DNA of 34,269 bases from Oscillospiraceae bacterium (GCA_015063785.1 SVTM01000031.1:1-34269), one strand, 5' to 3'; counted from the first letter of the stretch, positions 1-8,051 are shown. The notes: generated by a model from the letters alone, not told the origin. Translations and numbers: made by a program.

Positions 1-525
1 AAAGAATTCTATTTGCATAAACTTTTTCATGCAGGAATGGGCAATGGCATTGATGCTGTGTTGACAACTAACGATAATCCTAAATACAATTATGTTTCTC
101 GTGACAGCAACGGAAACGGCGTAGTTGGCTTTGTTGACGAAATAGAGGGCGAAAAAGCATTCCCGGCAGGGGCAATGTCTTTGGCGTTAGGTGGTAGCTT
201 TTTAGGCTCTTGTTTTTTACAAAAGAAGCCATTTTATACGGCACAGAATGTGGCTGTCTTACAAGAAAAAACGCCTTTGTCTAATCATACCAAACTGTTC
301 ATTGCAACACTTATTAGAAACGAGTGCAAAATCAAGTATCAAGCGTTTGGGCGTGAGTTAAATGCTCATTTTAGAAAAGACTTTACCATCAAACTTCCTA
401 CCAAGCGTGATGCAAACGGCATTGTTTATGATGAAACGCACGAGTTCTCGGATGATGGATACATTCCGGATTGGGATTGGATGGATGGGTATATGAAATC
501 TCTGCCATATAGTGATAGGATTTAG
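1..525 (+). CDS. Restriction-modification specificity (S) subunit, 3' part
   Basis: The reading frame is open at the left edge of the window, so the N-terminal part is missing; about 174 residues are visible. S subunits bind DNA through target recognition domains and direct the partner methylase and nuclease to the target sequence. The segment has the usual features of a target recognition domain end: a glycine-rich stretch (AGAMSLALGGSFLGSCF), then a 'FYTAQNVAVL' strand, and a C-terminal 'IPDWDWMDGYMKSLPYSDRI' tail resembling the PDWxxMxxYIKSLPYS ending of S or BcgI-like specificity proteins. The family is recognised from these motifs only. No methylase or nuclease gene is visible, so the rest of the system would lie to the left. 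The region seems more AT-rich by eye than the genes to its right. It could also be the C-terminus of a fused methylase-specificity protein. Confidence 0.72.
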   Translation, partial: KEFYLHKLFHAGMGNGIDAVLTTNDNPKYNYVSRDSNGNGVVGFVDEIEGEKAFPAGAMSLALGGSFLGSCFLQKKPFYTAQNVAVLQEKTPLSNHTKLFIATLIRNECKIKYQAFGRELNAHFRKDFTIKLPTKRDANGIVYDETHEFSDDGYIPDWDWMDGYMKSLPYSDRI

Positions 526-534
526 CATGAAACT

Positions 535-594
535 CATCTGAACCCTTTATGCGACATGTGAACCCCATTTAAGCCATCTGAACCCTATTGCTTT
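535..594. repeat. Three 20-bp-spaced direct repeats
   Basis: The 11-bp core CATSTGAACCC occurs at 535, 555 and 575, at exact 20-bp spacing and just after the stop of the specificity gene. The 9 bases between cores differ. The regular two-helical-turn spacing suggests a protein-binding array or a small tandem repeat; its function is unknown. Confidence 0.6.
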
Positions 595-622
595 TCAAAA
601 AAGCATTAAAAACATAAAAAAT

Positions 623-655
623 CGCTTCGGAATATTTCCGAAGCGGTTCGTTTAT
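623..655. terminator. Hairpin terminator between the S subunit gene and tRNA-Leu
   Basis: A perfect 10-bp stem (CGCTTCGGAA at 623-632 with TTCCGAAGCG at 636-645) has a 3-nt loop. A T-rich tail follows on the plus strand, and a run of As precedes it that would give a U-run on the minus strand. It can stop the left-edge gene and any readthrough from the tRNA. Confidence 0.75.
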
Positions 656-696
656 TATGTGGAATTGCTGAAAAGCCTTATTTTAAGTCAAAAAAC

Positions 697-731
697 AATA
701 ACCCCAACTTTTTATCAAAGTTGAGGTTATT
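697..731 (-). terminator. Terminator of the tRNA-Leu gene
   Basis: A 15-bp stem (697-711 with 717-731, one C-A mismatch) lies 3 bases beyond the CCA end of the minus-strand tRNA. On that strand it is followed by TTGTTTTTTG, a typical U-tract. Confidence 0.75.
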
Positions 732-734
732 TTA

Positions 735-817
735 TGGTGCAGGCGACAGGACTTGAACCTGCACGTCGCTGACACCGGTTCCTAAGACCGGCGCGTCTGC
801 CATTCCGCCACGCCTGC
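735..817 (-). tRNA. tRNA-Leu (anticodon TAG)
   Basis: Read on the minus strand, the sequence folds as a class II tRNA. The acceptor stem is GCAGGCG paired with CGCCTGC, the discriminator is A, and CCA is encoded. The anticodon stem is GCCGGT/ACCGGT around the loop CTTAGGA, giving anticodon UAG (reads CUA and other CUN codons). A short variable arm follows (GTCAGCGAC region), and the T loop is GGTTCAAGTCC. The length is 83 nt, usual for tRNA-Leu. Confidence 0.95.
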
Positions 818-911
818 ATTTTTCAACTATAATATCATATCACAAATCGGCATCAAAGTCAACTGCAAAAAAATATTTTTTGATTTTATTCGCCGGCACT
901 TTTGTTTTTGC

Positions 912-940
912 TTGACAAAATGCGGAGTTTGTGGTATAAT
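912..940 (+). promoter_or_regulatory. Sigma-70 promoter of the LacI-led operon
   Basis: TTGACA (912-917) and TATAAT (935-940) match consensus and are separated by 17 bp, with an extended -10 TGG. This is the best promoter in the window and lies directly before a LacI-type operator. Because it sits at the front of the open frame, the repressor must start downstream of it. Confidence 0.92.
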
Positions 941-941
941 G

Positions 942-967
942 CAAAAGTGCAATCGGTTGCACTTTTG
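942..967. promoter_or_regulatory. LacI-family operator overlapping the transcription start
   Basis: A 26-bp palindrome is centred on TGCAATCGGTTGCA, which fits the LacI/GalR consensus TGNAANCGNTTNCA with the central CG. It begins 2 bp after the -10 box, so a bound repressor would block initiation. The repressor gene follows at once, which points to autoregulation and control of the downstream sugar genes. Confidence 0.88.
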
Positions 968-982
968 AAAGGAGGGCTACTT

Positions 983-2011
983 CTGGAAAAAATAACCATC
1001 TACGAGCTTGCCCGAGAGTTAAACATGACCCCGTCTATGGTCAGCCGCGCTCTCAGCCCCAACGGAAAGGTTCGCGCCGACAAAAGAAACCAGGTTTTGG
1101 AAGCGGCAAAAAAGCACGGATTTGTGCCAAACTCTTTTGCTTCCCGTCTTTCGATGAAAAGCATCCGCATCGGCGTCATCATCCGCACACGCTCTCACGT
1201 CAACTGCGAAAAAATGGTGGCGGCAATAAAGAGCGCCTACAACGAGCTTCGAGATTACAAAATCGAATACGATATAAAAATCATCGACCCCCATACGGAA
1301 CAATTCGAAGAAACACAGCAAACTATTCTTGCATACGCCGACCGCGACGGTCTTATCGTTTCGGGGCTAAGCGCAGAAAAATATGCTCCTGCACTCAACG
1401 CATTTTACGAAAAAAACAAAAATCTCGTCCAAGTGCAGGCGGCAAACGAGAATCTTCCCTGTCTTTTCTCGTCAAAGCACGACGAAAAGACGGCAGCTGA
1501 AATGGCAGCAGAATTTCTTTCGTGCTGTCTTAAAAGATCCGAACAAAAAAACATACTTCTTCTGACCGGCGATCTGAACAGCGCCCTGCACAAAAGCGCA
1601 GCAGAAGCCTTTGCAAGCGCCTGCGAAAAACACAAGCTTTGCCTTGTCGAAAGCTTTGATATGCGCGACAGCGAAGAGTTTTTAAAAAACAGTGTTGCGG
1701 ATATTTTTGACCGCCACGGTGAAAAGATTGATGGTATATACATTACCAGCGGTATTTCGGCTCCCCTTTGTGAATATCTTGAAAAAAGCGATCTTTCTCC
1801 CTTTGTCGTCGCCTTTGACACACACTCTGCCATACGAGAATATCTAAAAAAAAGCATTGTGACTGCCACCATTTCTCAGGATGTCACAGGGCAGATGAAA
1901 AACGCATTTCGTGCGCTTATCCTTTATATCATCAAGGGAGAAACTGTACCGAAAACCTTTTTTTCGGACATCCGTCTTGTATTACAAAGCAACATTCATC
2001 TGTTTGATTGA
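983..2011 (+). CDS. LacI/GalR-family transcriptional repressor
   Basis: A 342-residue sugar-responsive repressor of usual LacI length. Residues 2-22 form the HTH (ITIYELARELNMTPSMVSRAL), followed by the hinge region with 'KHGFVPNSFASRL'. The rest is a periplasmic-binding-protein-like sensor domain ('IRIGVIIR' at its start, 'DGLIVSG', 'VVAFDTHSAI'). The frame is open from position 902, but the promoter and operator lie inside that stretch. The start chosen is CTG at 983, 7 nt after GGAGG (971-975), which keeps the HTH intact; the next ATG (1025) would cut it. Its operator on its own promoter indicates negative autoregulation. The DMT permease starts 11 nt after its stop. The likely inducer is a galactoside or related sugar, inferred from the adjacent GH36 gene. 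Confidence 0.9.
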   Translation: MEKITIYELARELNMTPSMVSRALSPNGKVRADKRNQVLEAAKKHGFVPNSFASRLSMKSIRIGVIIRTRSHVNCEKMVAAIKSAYNELRDYKIEYDIKIIDPHTEQFEETQQTILAYADRDGLIVSGLSAEKYAPALNAFYEKNKNLVQVQAANENLPCLFSSKHDEKTAAEMAAEFLSCCLKRSEQKNILLLTGDLNSALHKSAAEAFASACEKHKLCLVESFDMRDSEEFLKNSVADIFDRHGEKIDGIYITSGISAPLCEYLEKSDLSPFVVAFDTHSAIREYLKKSIVTATISQDVTGQMKNAFRALILYIIKGETVPKTFFSDIRLVLQSNIHLFD

Positions 2012-2022
2012 AAGGACAAAAA

Positions 2023-2877
2023 ATGACAGTCGTTTTTCTTATCGTTTCCGCTGCATCCATGGTGCTTCAAAATTGTTTCTTCAACAGTTTCAGCAAAAGT
2101 GCACCCCGAACCAGCAAGGAAATCACATATTTTAACTGTTTCACATATGTGGTATGTATTCTTCTTTTCGGCATTCTAACCCTGATACAACAAAGCATCT
2201 CAATTTTCACCGTCATCACGGGTTTTATCTTTGGTTTTCTGACGGCAAACAGCTATACCAACCGTATGAAAGCCCTATCAAAGGGACCTATGAACATAAC
2301 CCTTCTCATCACCACCTCTTCAATGATAATCCCCACCCTGTCGGGCATATTTTTCGGCGAAGGTTTCAGCCTTCCAAAGCTTTGCGGAGTTATCGTTCTG
2401 CTTTTCTTCATCTATCTTTCATTGGGAACAGGAAAAGGCTCGGCCTTTGACAAAAGTTGGTTTTTATTCAGCCTGCTCGCCTTTTTCTGCCAAGGATTCA
2501 TTGGTGTGATGCAAAAAATACACCAGGCCTCGCAATACAAAGAAGAAACCGGTGGTTTTCTTCTGATGGCATTTGTTTTTTCGATGATATACAGCTTTTT
2601 CATGCTTGGCAAAGGCGTGAAAACAACTAAAATCGAAAACAAATACAAGATATTTTCTGTCGCCTGCGGCGTTTTCGTTTTTGCCATGAACTATCTGAAC
2701 CTGCTTCTTTCGGGTATGCTGCCGTCACAGTTGTTTTTTCCGTTGGTCAACGGCAGCTCGATCATCATAAGCACTCTTATTTCGGTGCTTCTATTCAAAG
2801 AAACACTTACAAAAAAACAGCTGATCGGTGTTTGCGGCGGTATCGCCTGCCTTATTGCCATCTGTCTTTTGCCTTAG
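2023..2877 (+). CDS. DMT/EamA-type membrane transporter (first copy)
   Basis: A 284-residue integral membrane protein with about nine or ten hydrophobic segments and short charged loops, typical of the drug/metabolite transporter superfamily. Its C-terminal end (LLFKETLTKKQLIGVCGGI) is the usual EamA signature of the last helices. ATG 2023 is chosen because AAAGGA precedes it by 6-7 nt; a TTG at 2008 would add five residues but lies before the binding site. It sits between the LacI repressor and an alpha-galactosidase, so it may import a sugar or export a product; the substrate cannot be read from sequence. The gene at 14206-15153 encodes a related protein: both end in 'FP..NG/YG...LFK(E/D)(T/K)LT..Q.IGV..GIA'. 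Confidence 0.85.
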   Translation: MTVVFLIVSAASMVLQNCFFNSFSKSAPRTSKEITYFNCFTYVVCILLFGILTLIQQSISIFTVITGFIFGFLTANSYTNRMKALSKGPMNITLLITTSSMIIPTLSGIFFGEGFSLPKLCGVIVLLFFIYLSLGTGKGSAFDKSWFLFSLLAFFCQGFIGVMQKIHQASQYKEETGGFLLMAFVFSMIYSFFMLGKGVKTTKIENKYKIFSVACGVFVFAMNYLNLLLSGMLPSQLFFPLVNGSSIIISTLISVLLFKETLTKKQLIGVCGGIACLIAICLLP

Positions 2878-2899
2878 ATACAATATCAGGAGGAAAAAC

Positions 2900-4816
2900 A
2901 TGACAAGATCTGATATAGCATTCAGCTTCAAATATGACGGGGTTTTGTTCCGCTCAAAAGATCACCCCTTCATCGAGTCGCCCGACGGAAGAATGTATAC
3001 CGTCGAAAACGGTGTTACCGTCACCGCAAAGATCTCGGAATATCAAAAACACGACGCTTTCGGATGGGTTTTATATTTTGAAAATAAAAGCGGAAAAAAC
3101 AGCAAGGTCATTTCGGATATCTGCGATTGTGACGTTGAACTGCAGATAAAGCACACTCCATTTCCCCGTGTCGGCTACAAGCCAATCGAAGGAAACCTGA
3201 AGGTGGTTTCGATGAACGGTATGGTAGACGGCTTTCATTACGCCGAAAATGATCCGGTATCGGCAACCGAATATGGTTTTTCCGATAATTATTTGGTATG
3301 CCGCCGCGAATACCGCAACACCAGCGGCAGATCGAGCGACGGAACCATGCCCTTCTTTGATGTGAAGGGCATCGACGGCGCCATGGTGGCGGTGGGGTGG
3401 ACCGGCTCGTGGAAGGCTGAAATTGAAAACAAAAACGACCACGTCAGCGTAAAATGCGGTCTTGCAAAAACAGGATTTTACCTTAAGGACGGCGAAAAAC
3501 TCCGCACCGCGTCGGTGCTTATCATGACCTATGGCGAAACCGAAGATTCGTCGAACAAATTCCGCAAGCTGATAAAAGAGCACTATTCCCACAAGGCGTG
3601 CACCCCGGCTGTGCGCGACGGAATTTTTGCCTTTGAGCTTTGGGGCGGTCTTCCGAGCGAGGAAATGAAAAAAAGGCTTGAAAGGCTTAGAGAACACGGC
3701 ATCTCTTTTGAGGATATCTGGATCGACGCAGGCTGGTACGGCAACTGCACAGACTGTATCGAGGCCTTCAGCGGAGATTGGTCCAGACACACGGGCAACT
3801 GGTTTGTGAATACCAGAGTTCATCCCAATTCTCTTTACGACGTGCGCGACACTGCCGCAAAAAACCACAGCAATCTTATGCTGTGGTTCGAACCCGAAAG
3901 GGTCGTGGCAAACACCCAAAAAGCCACAGAACATCCCGAATGGTTCCTGTCGCTTCCCGGCACAGAGAACGATCCACACGCAAGCAAGATCCTCTATTAC
4001 GGAAACGAAGATGCAAAACAGTACGTGAAAGACTTGCTTTGCGATTACATAAAAAAGCTGGATCTCAGTGTTTACCGCCAGGATTTCAACTGTTCGATAA
4101 GAGAATATTTTGATGCCGCCGACGAAAAAGACCGTGTAGGTATCACAGAAATATACCACATAACGGGAATGTACGAGGTGTGGGATCATATTTTGAACGA
4201 AAATCCCGGACTTCTCATTGACAACTGCTCGTCGGGAGGACGCAGGGTGGATATTGAAACCATCTCCCGTTCCATTCCCTTTTTCAGAAGCGACTATCAA
4301 TGCGAATTCAATGCAAACGGCGATGTTTTGCAAGCACACAACAACATTTCGACATATCTGCCCTACAACGGAAGCACCTCGAAAGTGAAATCTGACGATT
4401 ATGATGTCAGAAGCTCGTATTCCTCCAGCTGGGGAGGTGCTTTTTACAACACGGTCTTTCAGACCATGGATGAAGATGATCTTGTTTGGGCAAAAAAGAT
4501 CCACAACGAGTACCGCAGGATAAGAAAATACTTTTCCGAAAACTTTTACAGCCACGCATCCAGAATATACGATCCCTCCTCTTGGGCAGTGTTCCAATAT
4601 CATGATGAAAAAGAGCAAAGCGGTGTTGTACTCGCCTTCCGCAGAAGCGAATCTCCCTTTGACAAAATGACGATAAATCTTTGCGGCATCGAAAAAGGCA
4701 GACTCTATTCGGTCGAAAATTTTGACACAGGCGAGACCTTTGAGTGTGGCGGAAACTTTGAAATATCTCTCCCCCAAAAGCGCAGTTGCGTGATATTTGA
4801 ATATAAAATCAAATAA
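2900..4816 (+). CDS. Alpha-galactosidase, GH36-like
   Basis: A 638-residue retaining glycoside hydrolase expected to release terminal alpha-galactose from oligosaccharides. It has an N-terminal beta-sandwich (about 1-240), a (beta/alpha)8 barrel (about 250-560) and a C-terminal beta domain. Signature motifs are WIDAGWYG, LMLWFEPERV, YRQDFN with nucleophile Asp395, and DNCSSGGRRVD with acid/base Asp451, the spacing expected in clan GH-D. No signal peptide is seen, so it acts in the cytosol on imported sugar. ATG 2900 follows AGGAGG (2888-2893). It starts 22 nt after the permease stop, so the two are co-transcribed under LacI control. The family assignment is firm; activity on another alpha-linked sugar cannot be excluded. 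Confidence 0.92.
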   Translation: MTRSDIAFSFKYDGVLFRSKDHPFIESPDGRMYTVENGVTVTAKISEYQKHDAFGWVLYFENKSGKNSKVISDICDCDVELQIKHTPFPRVGYKPIEGNLKVVSMNGMVDGFHYAENDPVSATEYGFSDNYLVCRREYRNTSGRSSDGTMPFFDVKGIDGAMVAVGWTGSWKAEIENKNDHVSVKCGLAKTGFYLKDGEKLRTASVLIMTYGETEDSSNKFRKLIKEHYSHKACTPAVRDGIFAFELWGGLPSEEMKKRLERLREHGISFEDIWIDAGWYGNCTDCIEAFSGDWSRHTGNWFVNTRVHPNSLYDVRDTAAKNHSNLMLWFEPERVVANTQKATEHPEWFLSLPGTENDPHASKILYYGNEDAKQYVKDLLCDYIKKLDLSVYRQDFNCSIREYFDAADEKDRVGITEIYHITGMYEVWDHILNENPGLLIDNCSSGGRRVDIETISRSIPFFRSDYQCEFNANGDVLQAHNNISTYLPYNGSTSKVKSDDYDVRSSYSSSWGGAFYNTVFQTMDEDDLVWAKKIHNEYRRIRKYFSENFYSHASRIYDPSSWAVFQYHDEKEQSGVVLAFRRSESPFDKMTINLCGIEKGRLYSVENFDTGETFECGGNFEISLPQKRSCVIFEYKIK

Positions 4817-4856
4817 AATTGTTTCGAAACGTCCTGTTTTTACAAAATATCTCTTG

Positions 4857-4901
4857 AAAATATTCTGTCTTCAATATATAGTGAAGACAGAATATTTTTT
4901 T
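4857..4901 (+). terminator. Terminator-like hairpin just upstream of GRE1
   Basis: A perfect 17-bp stem (4857-4873 with 4882-4898) with an 8-nt loop is followed by a T-tract, in the form of an intrinsic terminator. The GGAGG ribosome binding site of GRE1 begins immediately after (4902). It either ends most alpha-galactosidase transcripts or acts as an attenuator for GRE1; no clear promoter lies between it and GRE1. Confidence 0.8.
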
Positions 4902-4913
4902 GGAGGCAGAAAA

Positions 4914-7079
4914 ATGATCTTCGGTACTTTTTGGGACAAAAAAGAAAAACTTGAAAAGGAATACGAAAACGTAAAATGGAGCGACACGGGTCTTCCGAGG
5001 GATGAATTGCTTGCAAAAGTCGAAAAACACTTTGAAGAATACAGATATTCGTCCATGCCCAAGGCAAGAGCCCAGGCTTTGAAAATTATGCTGGAGGAAG
5101 GCCGCATTTCGGTGGATGAAAACGGCATTTTCCACGACAAGCTCGACTCTTTGAAAATTTTTGCCCACCTCAACTGGATCTCCGGCGAATATTCCCTGAG
5201 AGACGAGTTTTCCGACGCCTTCGAAGAAAGGGATCTCGGACAAAAATACGGCTCGTTTACTGCAAACGTGGACTTTGGCCACAACTCGCCGAACACAAAA
5301 GCTCTTTTCGAGCTGGGATTCGGGGGGCTTCTTGAAAGAGTACGAAACGAAAAAGACAAAAAAGCAGAGCTTTCGGAAAAGCAAAAAGATTTTTACGACG
5401 CCTGCGAAACCGCACTTCTCGCCGTCATCACCTACGTCAAAAGATATGCAAAGGCAGCAGCTTCCATCGATGCGGATGCGGCACAGTGCCTTGAAAACAT
5501 CTCGGAAAATCCTCCTTGCAACACCTACGAGGCTTTGGCACTTCTTGTGATCTATTTTGCAGTGCACGATCAGATCGCAGGCTCGCGCATCAGAACGCTT
5601 GGAAGAATGGACGTGCTTCTTTATGATTACTACAAAAACGATATAGAAAGAGGAAGATTTACAAAAGAGCAGATAAAAGAGCTTTATTGCTATTTTCTGA
5701 CAAAGCTGTGGGCGATGAAAGTGCCCTACGATCTTCCCATGATGATCGGCGGACTTGACAGCGACAAAAACGAAGTGACAAACGAGCTTTCGTATCTGAT
5801 CGTAGAAGTATACAATTCGCTTAATATCCACAGTCCCAAAATACACGTGCGCGTCTCCGAAAAAACTCCCGAAAGCTTCGTGAAACTCGTTCTTTCCTGT
5901 ATTCGCGGCGGCAACAGCAGCTTTGTTTTTGTGAATGACGACGTTGCTGTGGAATCTTTGAAAAAGGCAGGTATTCCCGAAAAAGAAGCTCTCGACTATA
6001 TTCTCATCGGCTGTTACGAGCCTGCGGCGTGGGCAACCGAAATGCCATGTACCGGTGTGGGTACGGTGAACCTTGTCAAAGCGGTCGAACTTGCCATGAA
6101 CGGAGGGCGCGATATGGCAAGCGGCGAAAAGCTGGGTGTTGACACCGGTGAAATTAGCAGTTTTGAGGATTTCAAAAAAGCCGTTATGACACAGATAACT
6201 TGCATTTGCGACAAGCTGATGTCGTTTGTGAGCCTTATGGAACGCAACTATCCGAGAATCTACGCCGATCCGCTTCTTTCCGCCATGTACGACAAAAGCG
6301 TTGCCGACGGCATTGACCTTTACGAAAAGGACTCGGCGAAATACAACAACAGCGGTTTTCAGATCATGGGCATCGCCACTCTGACAGACGCCCTTTGTGC
6401 CGTCAAAAAAGTCGTTTTTGATGAAAAAAGAATAAGCTTTGACGAGCTTTGCACCCTTATGAAAAACAACTGGCAGGGGGGCGAAAAACTGAGACTTATC
6501 TGCTCGAACCTTAAGGAAAAATACGGAAACGGAAACCCTGTCGCTGATAGCATGGCAAAAGAAATGGCAGAATTCGTTTCGTCCTACACCCTCGGCCGCG
6601 AAAACGGCAGAGGCGGAATTTTCAAGCCGGGATTTTTCTCGATCGACCGTTGCTATAAATCGGGCGCGAAAACCGCTGCTACCCCCGACGGAAGATGCGC
6701 GGGCGATCCTTTCAGCAAAAATCTTTGTGCGGCGGTCGGCAAGGACAAAAACGGCATCACCTCGCTCATCAATTCTGTGGCACAGATGGAGCTCTCAAGT
6801 TTTCCCAACGGATCGGTGCTTGACGTGGTGCTTCACCCGTCGGCGGTTTCGGGAGATGACGGACTTTGCGGAATGTATTCGCTATTGAAAAGCTATTTTG
6901 AAAAAGGCGGCTTTGCCCTGCACGGAAACGTTTTTGACCCCTCGATCTTAAGAGAAGCCCAAAAACTTCCCGAAAAATACTCGACGCTTCAGGTGCGCGT
7001 ATGCGGTTGGAACGCTTATTTTGTAAACCTTTCAAAGGCCGAACAGGACGATTTTATAAAACAGGCAGAAAACTGCTGA
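4914..7079 (+). CDS. Glycyl radical enzyme, non-PFL type (GRE1)
   Basis: A 721-residue member of the pyruvate formate-lyase-like superfamily. Oxygen-sensitive glycyl radical enzymes store a radical on a C-terminal glycine and pass it to an active-site cysteine. Both elements are present: thiyl Cys367 in IGCYEP, and radical Gly698 in VRVCGWNAYF, 23 residues from the C-terminus. The cysteine is in a C-x-E motif as in diol/glycerol dehydratase-like enzymes, not the Cys-Cys pair of true pyruvate formate-lyase, so PFL activity is unlikely. The protein is shorter than most dehydratases. ATG 4914 follows GGAGG (4902-4906). It lies in a LacI-led alpha-galactosidase unit, suggesting a sugar-derived substrate, perhaps a polyol or anhydro-sugar (inference). 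The radical-SAM activase the enzyme needs is not in the window. Confidence 0.85.
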   Translation: MIFGTFWDKKEKLEKEYENVKWSDTGLPRDELLAKVEKHFEEYRYSSMPKARAQALKIMLEEGRISVDENGIFHDKLDSLKIFAHLNWISGEYSLRDEFSDAFEERDLGQKYGSFTANVDFGHNSPNTKALFELGFGGLLERVRNEKDKKAELSEKQKDFYDACETALLAVITYVKRYAKAAASIDADAAQCLENISENPPCNTYEALALLVIYFAVHDQIAGSRIRTLGRMDVLLYDYYKNDIERGRFTKEQIKELYCYFLTKLWAMKVPYDLPMMIGGLDSDKNEVTNELSYLIVEVYNSLNIHSPKIHVRVSEKTPESFVKLVLSCIRGGNSSFVFVNDDVAVESLKKAGIPEKEALDYILIGCYEPAAWATEMPCTGVGTVNLVKAVELAMNGGRDMASGEKLGVDTGEISSFEDFKKAVMTQITCICDKLMSFVSLMERNYPRIYADPLLSAMYDKSVADGIDLYEKDSAKYNNSGFQIMGIATLTDALCAVKKVVFDEKRISFDELCTLMKNNWQGGEKLRLICSNLKEKYGNGNPVADSMAKEMAEFVSSYTLGRENGRGGIFKPGFFSIDRCYKSGAKTAATPDGRCAGDPFSKNLCAAVGKDKNGITSLINSVAQMELSSFPNGSVLDVVLHPSAVSGDDGLCGMYSLLKSYFEKGGFALHGNVFDPSILREAQKLPEKYSTLQVRVCGWNAYFVNLSKAEQDDFIKQAENC

Positions 7080-7117
7080 TTTTTTCCGAAAAGAAGTTTT
7101 GAAAAGAGGGATATACT

Positions 7118-7903
7118 GTGAATTTTTTTGCCGAAAAAGAATATACCCTGACTTTTATCAACAACACCTGCTTTGTCGCCCCCGGTACAGGCAAGCCGGT
7201 GCATACCAACCGACCTTTTCACGGACTGGTTTTTTATCTTTCGGGCACCAGCATTTTCACCTTTGACAAATTCGGCGAATACACGGTGGGCGAACACTCT
7301 GTTTTGTATATCCCCAAAGGGTCATCATACCGTGTAAATCCCGAAGGTGCAAAAAAAGGATGCTACGCCATAAACTTTGATCTGGCAGAAAACGTCAACG
7401 AAAAACCCTTTGTTTTACCGATAAAAAACCACGCCAAAGCAGAAAGCCTTTTTTCCTTGGCGCAAAGGGTATGGAACTCAAAAAAGATCGACAGACGGCT
7501 GAAATGCCGCTCGATATTTTATGACATTCTGTCGCTCATGTGCTCTGAAAGCCTGTCTGCATACGTTCCTGACGGCAAAAAAGAAAAACTGCAAAATGCC
7601 GTTGAATATATCCACGAAAACTATCTTGTCGATGAAATATCAATAGAAACACTGGCACAGATGTCGGGCATGAGCAGCACGTATTTTCGTGTGCTTTTCA
7701 AAGAAATATACGGCACCTCTCCCCTCAAATATATAAACGGGCTGAAAATCTCCCATGCAAAAGAGCTTATTATGTCTGATATGTACCCCATGCACGAAAT
7801 ATCAAATCTTTCGGGATTTAACGACGATTGTTATTTCAGACGGGTGTTCAAATCCGAAACAGACCTTTCGCCGAATGAATACAAAAAAAGCCGGAAATTT
7901 TGA
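7118..7903 (+). CDS. AraC-family transcriptional regulator (first)
   Basis: A 261-residue regulator. Residues 1-150 form a cupin-like sensor (LVFYLSGTSIFTFD, GEHSVLYIPKGSSY). The last 100 residues are the paired HTH of AraC/XylS proteins: IETLAQMSGMSSTYFRVLFKE is the first helix pair and ISNLSGFNDDCYFRRVFK the second, ending in the usual 'LSPNEYK'. GTG 7118 is chosen because GAGGG precedes it by 7 nt. It starts 38 nt after GRE1, in the same direction and with a terminator after it, so it is the last gene of the LacI-led unit. It may activate GRE1 or a linked gene in response to the metabolite; the target is not shown by sequence. Confidence 0.9.
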   Translation: MNFFAEKEYTLTFINNTCFVAPGTGKPVHTNRPFHGLVFYLSGTSIFTFDKFGEYTVGEHSVLYIPKGSSYRVNPEGAKKGCYAINFDLAENVNEKPFVLPIKNHAKAESLFSLAQRVWNSKKIDRRLKCRSIFYDILSLMCSESLSAYVPDGKKEKLQNAVEYIHENYLVDEISIETLAQMSGMSSTYFRVLFKEIYGTSPLKYINGLKISHAKELIMSDMYPMHEISNLSGFNDDCYFRRVFKSETDLSPNEYKKSRKF

Positions 7904-7922
7904 TTATAAACTTTTTGATCAC

Positions 7923-7952
7923 AAAAGCGCTTGCAAAAGCAAGTGCTTTTTT
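7923..7952 (+). terminator. Terminator after the first AraC gene
   Basis: The stem AAAAGCGCTTGC / GCAAGTGCTTTT (one G-T pair) has an AAAA loop and runs into a T-tract. It closes the unit that begins with the LacI promoter. Confidence 0.85.
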
Positions 7953-8014
7953 TATTTGAATATCCTCTTTTACAATATTAGCAATATTATTATAGATTTT
8001 TGGGTTTTATCTGT

Positions 8015-8020
8015 TATAAT
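8015..8020 (+). promoter_or_regulatory. Candidate -10 box for the sialidase-AraC gene
   Basis: A perfect TATAAT lies 32 bp before the TTG start, in an AT-rich stretch between a terminator and the gene. No good -35 hexamer is seen 16-18 bp upstream, which would fit an activator-dependent promoter. The stretch also has the direct repeat CAATATTA twice around 7973-7990. Confidence 0.45.
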
Positions 8021-8051
8021 ATTGATATACCCCAAAAAAGAGGTGATATTT

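Noticed and set aside
535..594. CRISPR array
   Set aside because: The 11-bp cores with 9-bp spacers are far too short, and no cas genes are present.
902..982. ATG-started N-terminal extension of the LacI repressor
   Set aside because: This stretch contains the consensus promoter and the operator, and the well-placed ribosome binding site lies after it.
3071..4777. Long minus-strand open frame opposite the GH36 gene
   Set aside because: It is fully covered by the alpha-galactosidase, whose motifs are intact; the reverse product resembles no family and has no ribosome binding site.
4914..7079. Annotation of GRE1 (and GRE2) as pyruvate formate-lyase
   Set aside because: The adjacent Cys-Cys pair of PFL is absent; both have a single Cys in C-x-E.
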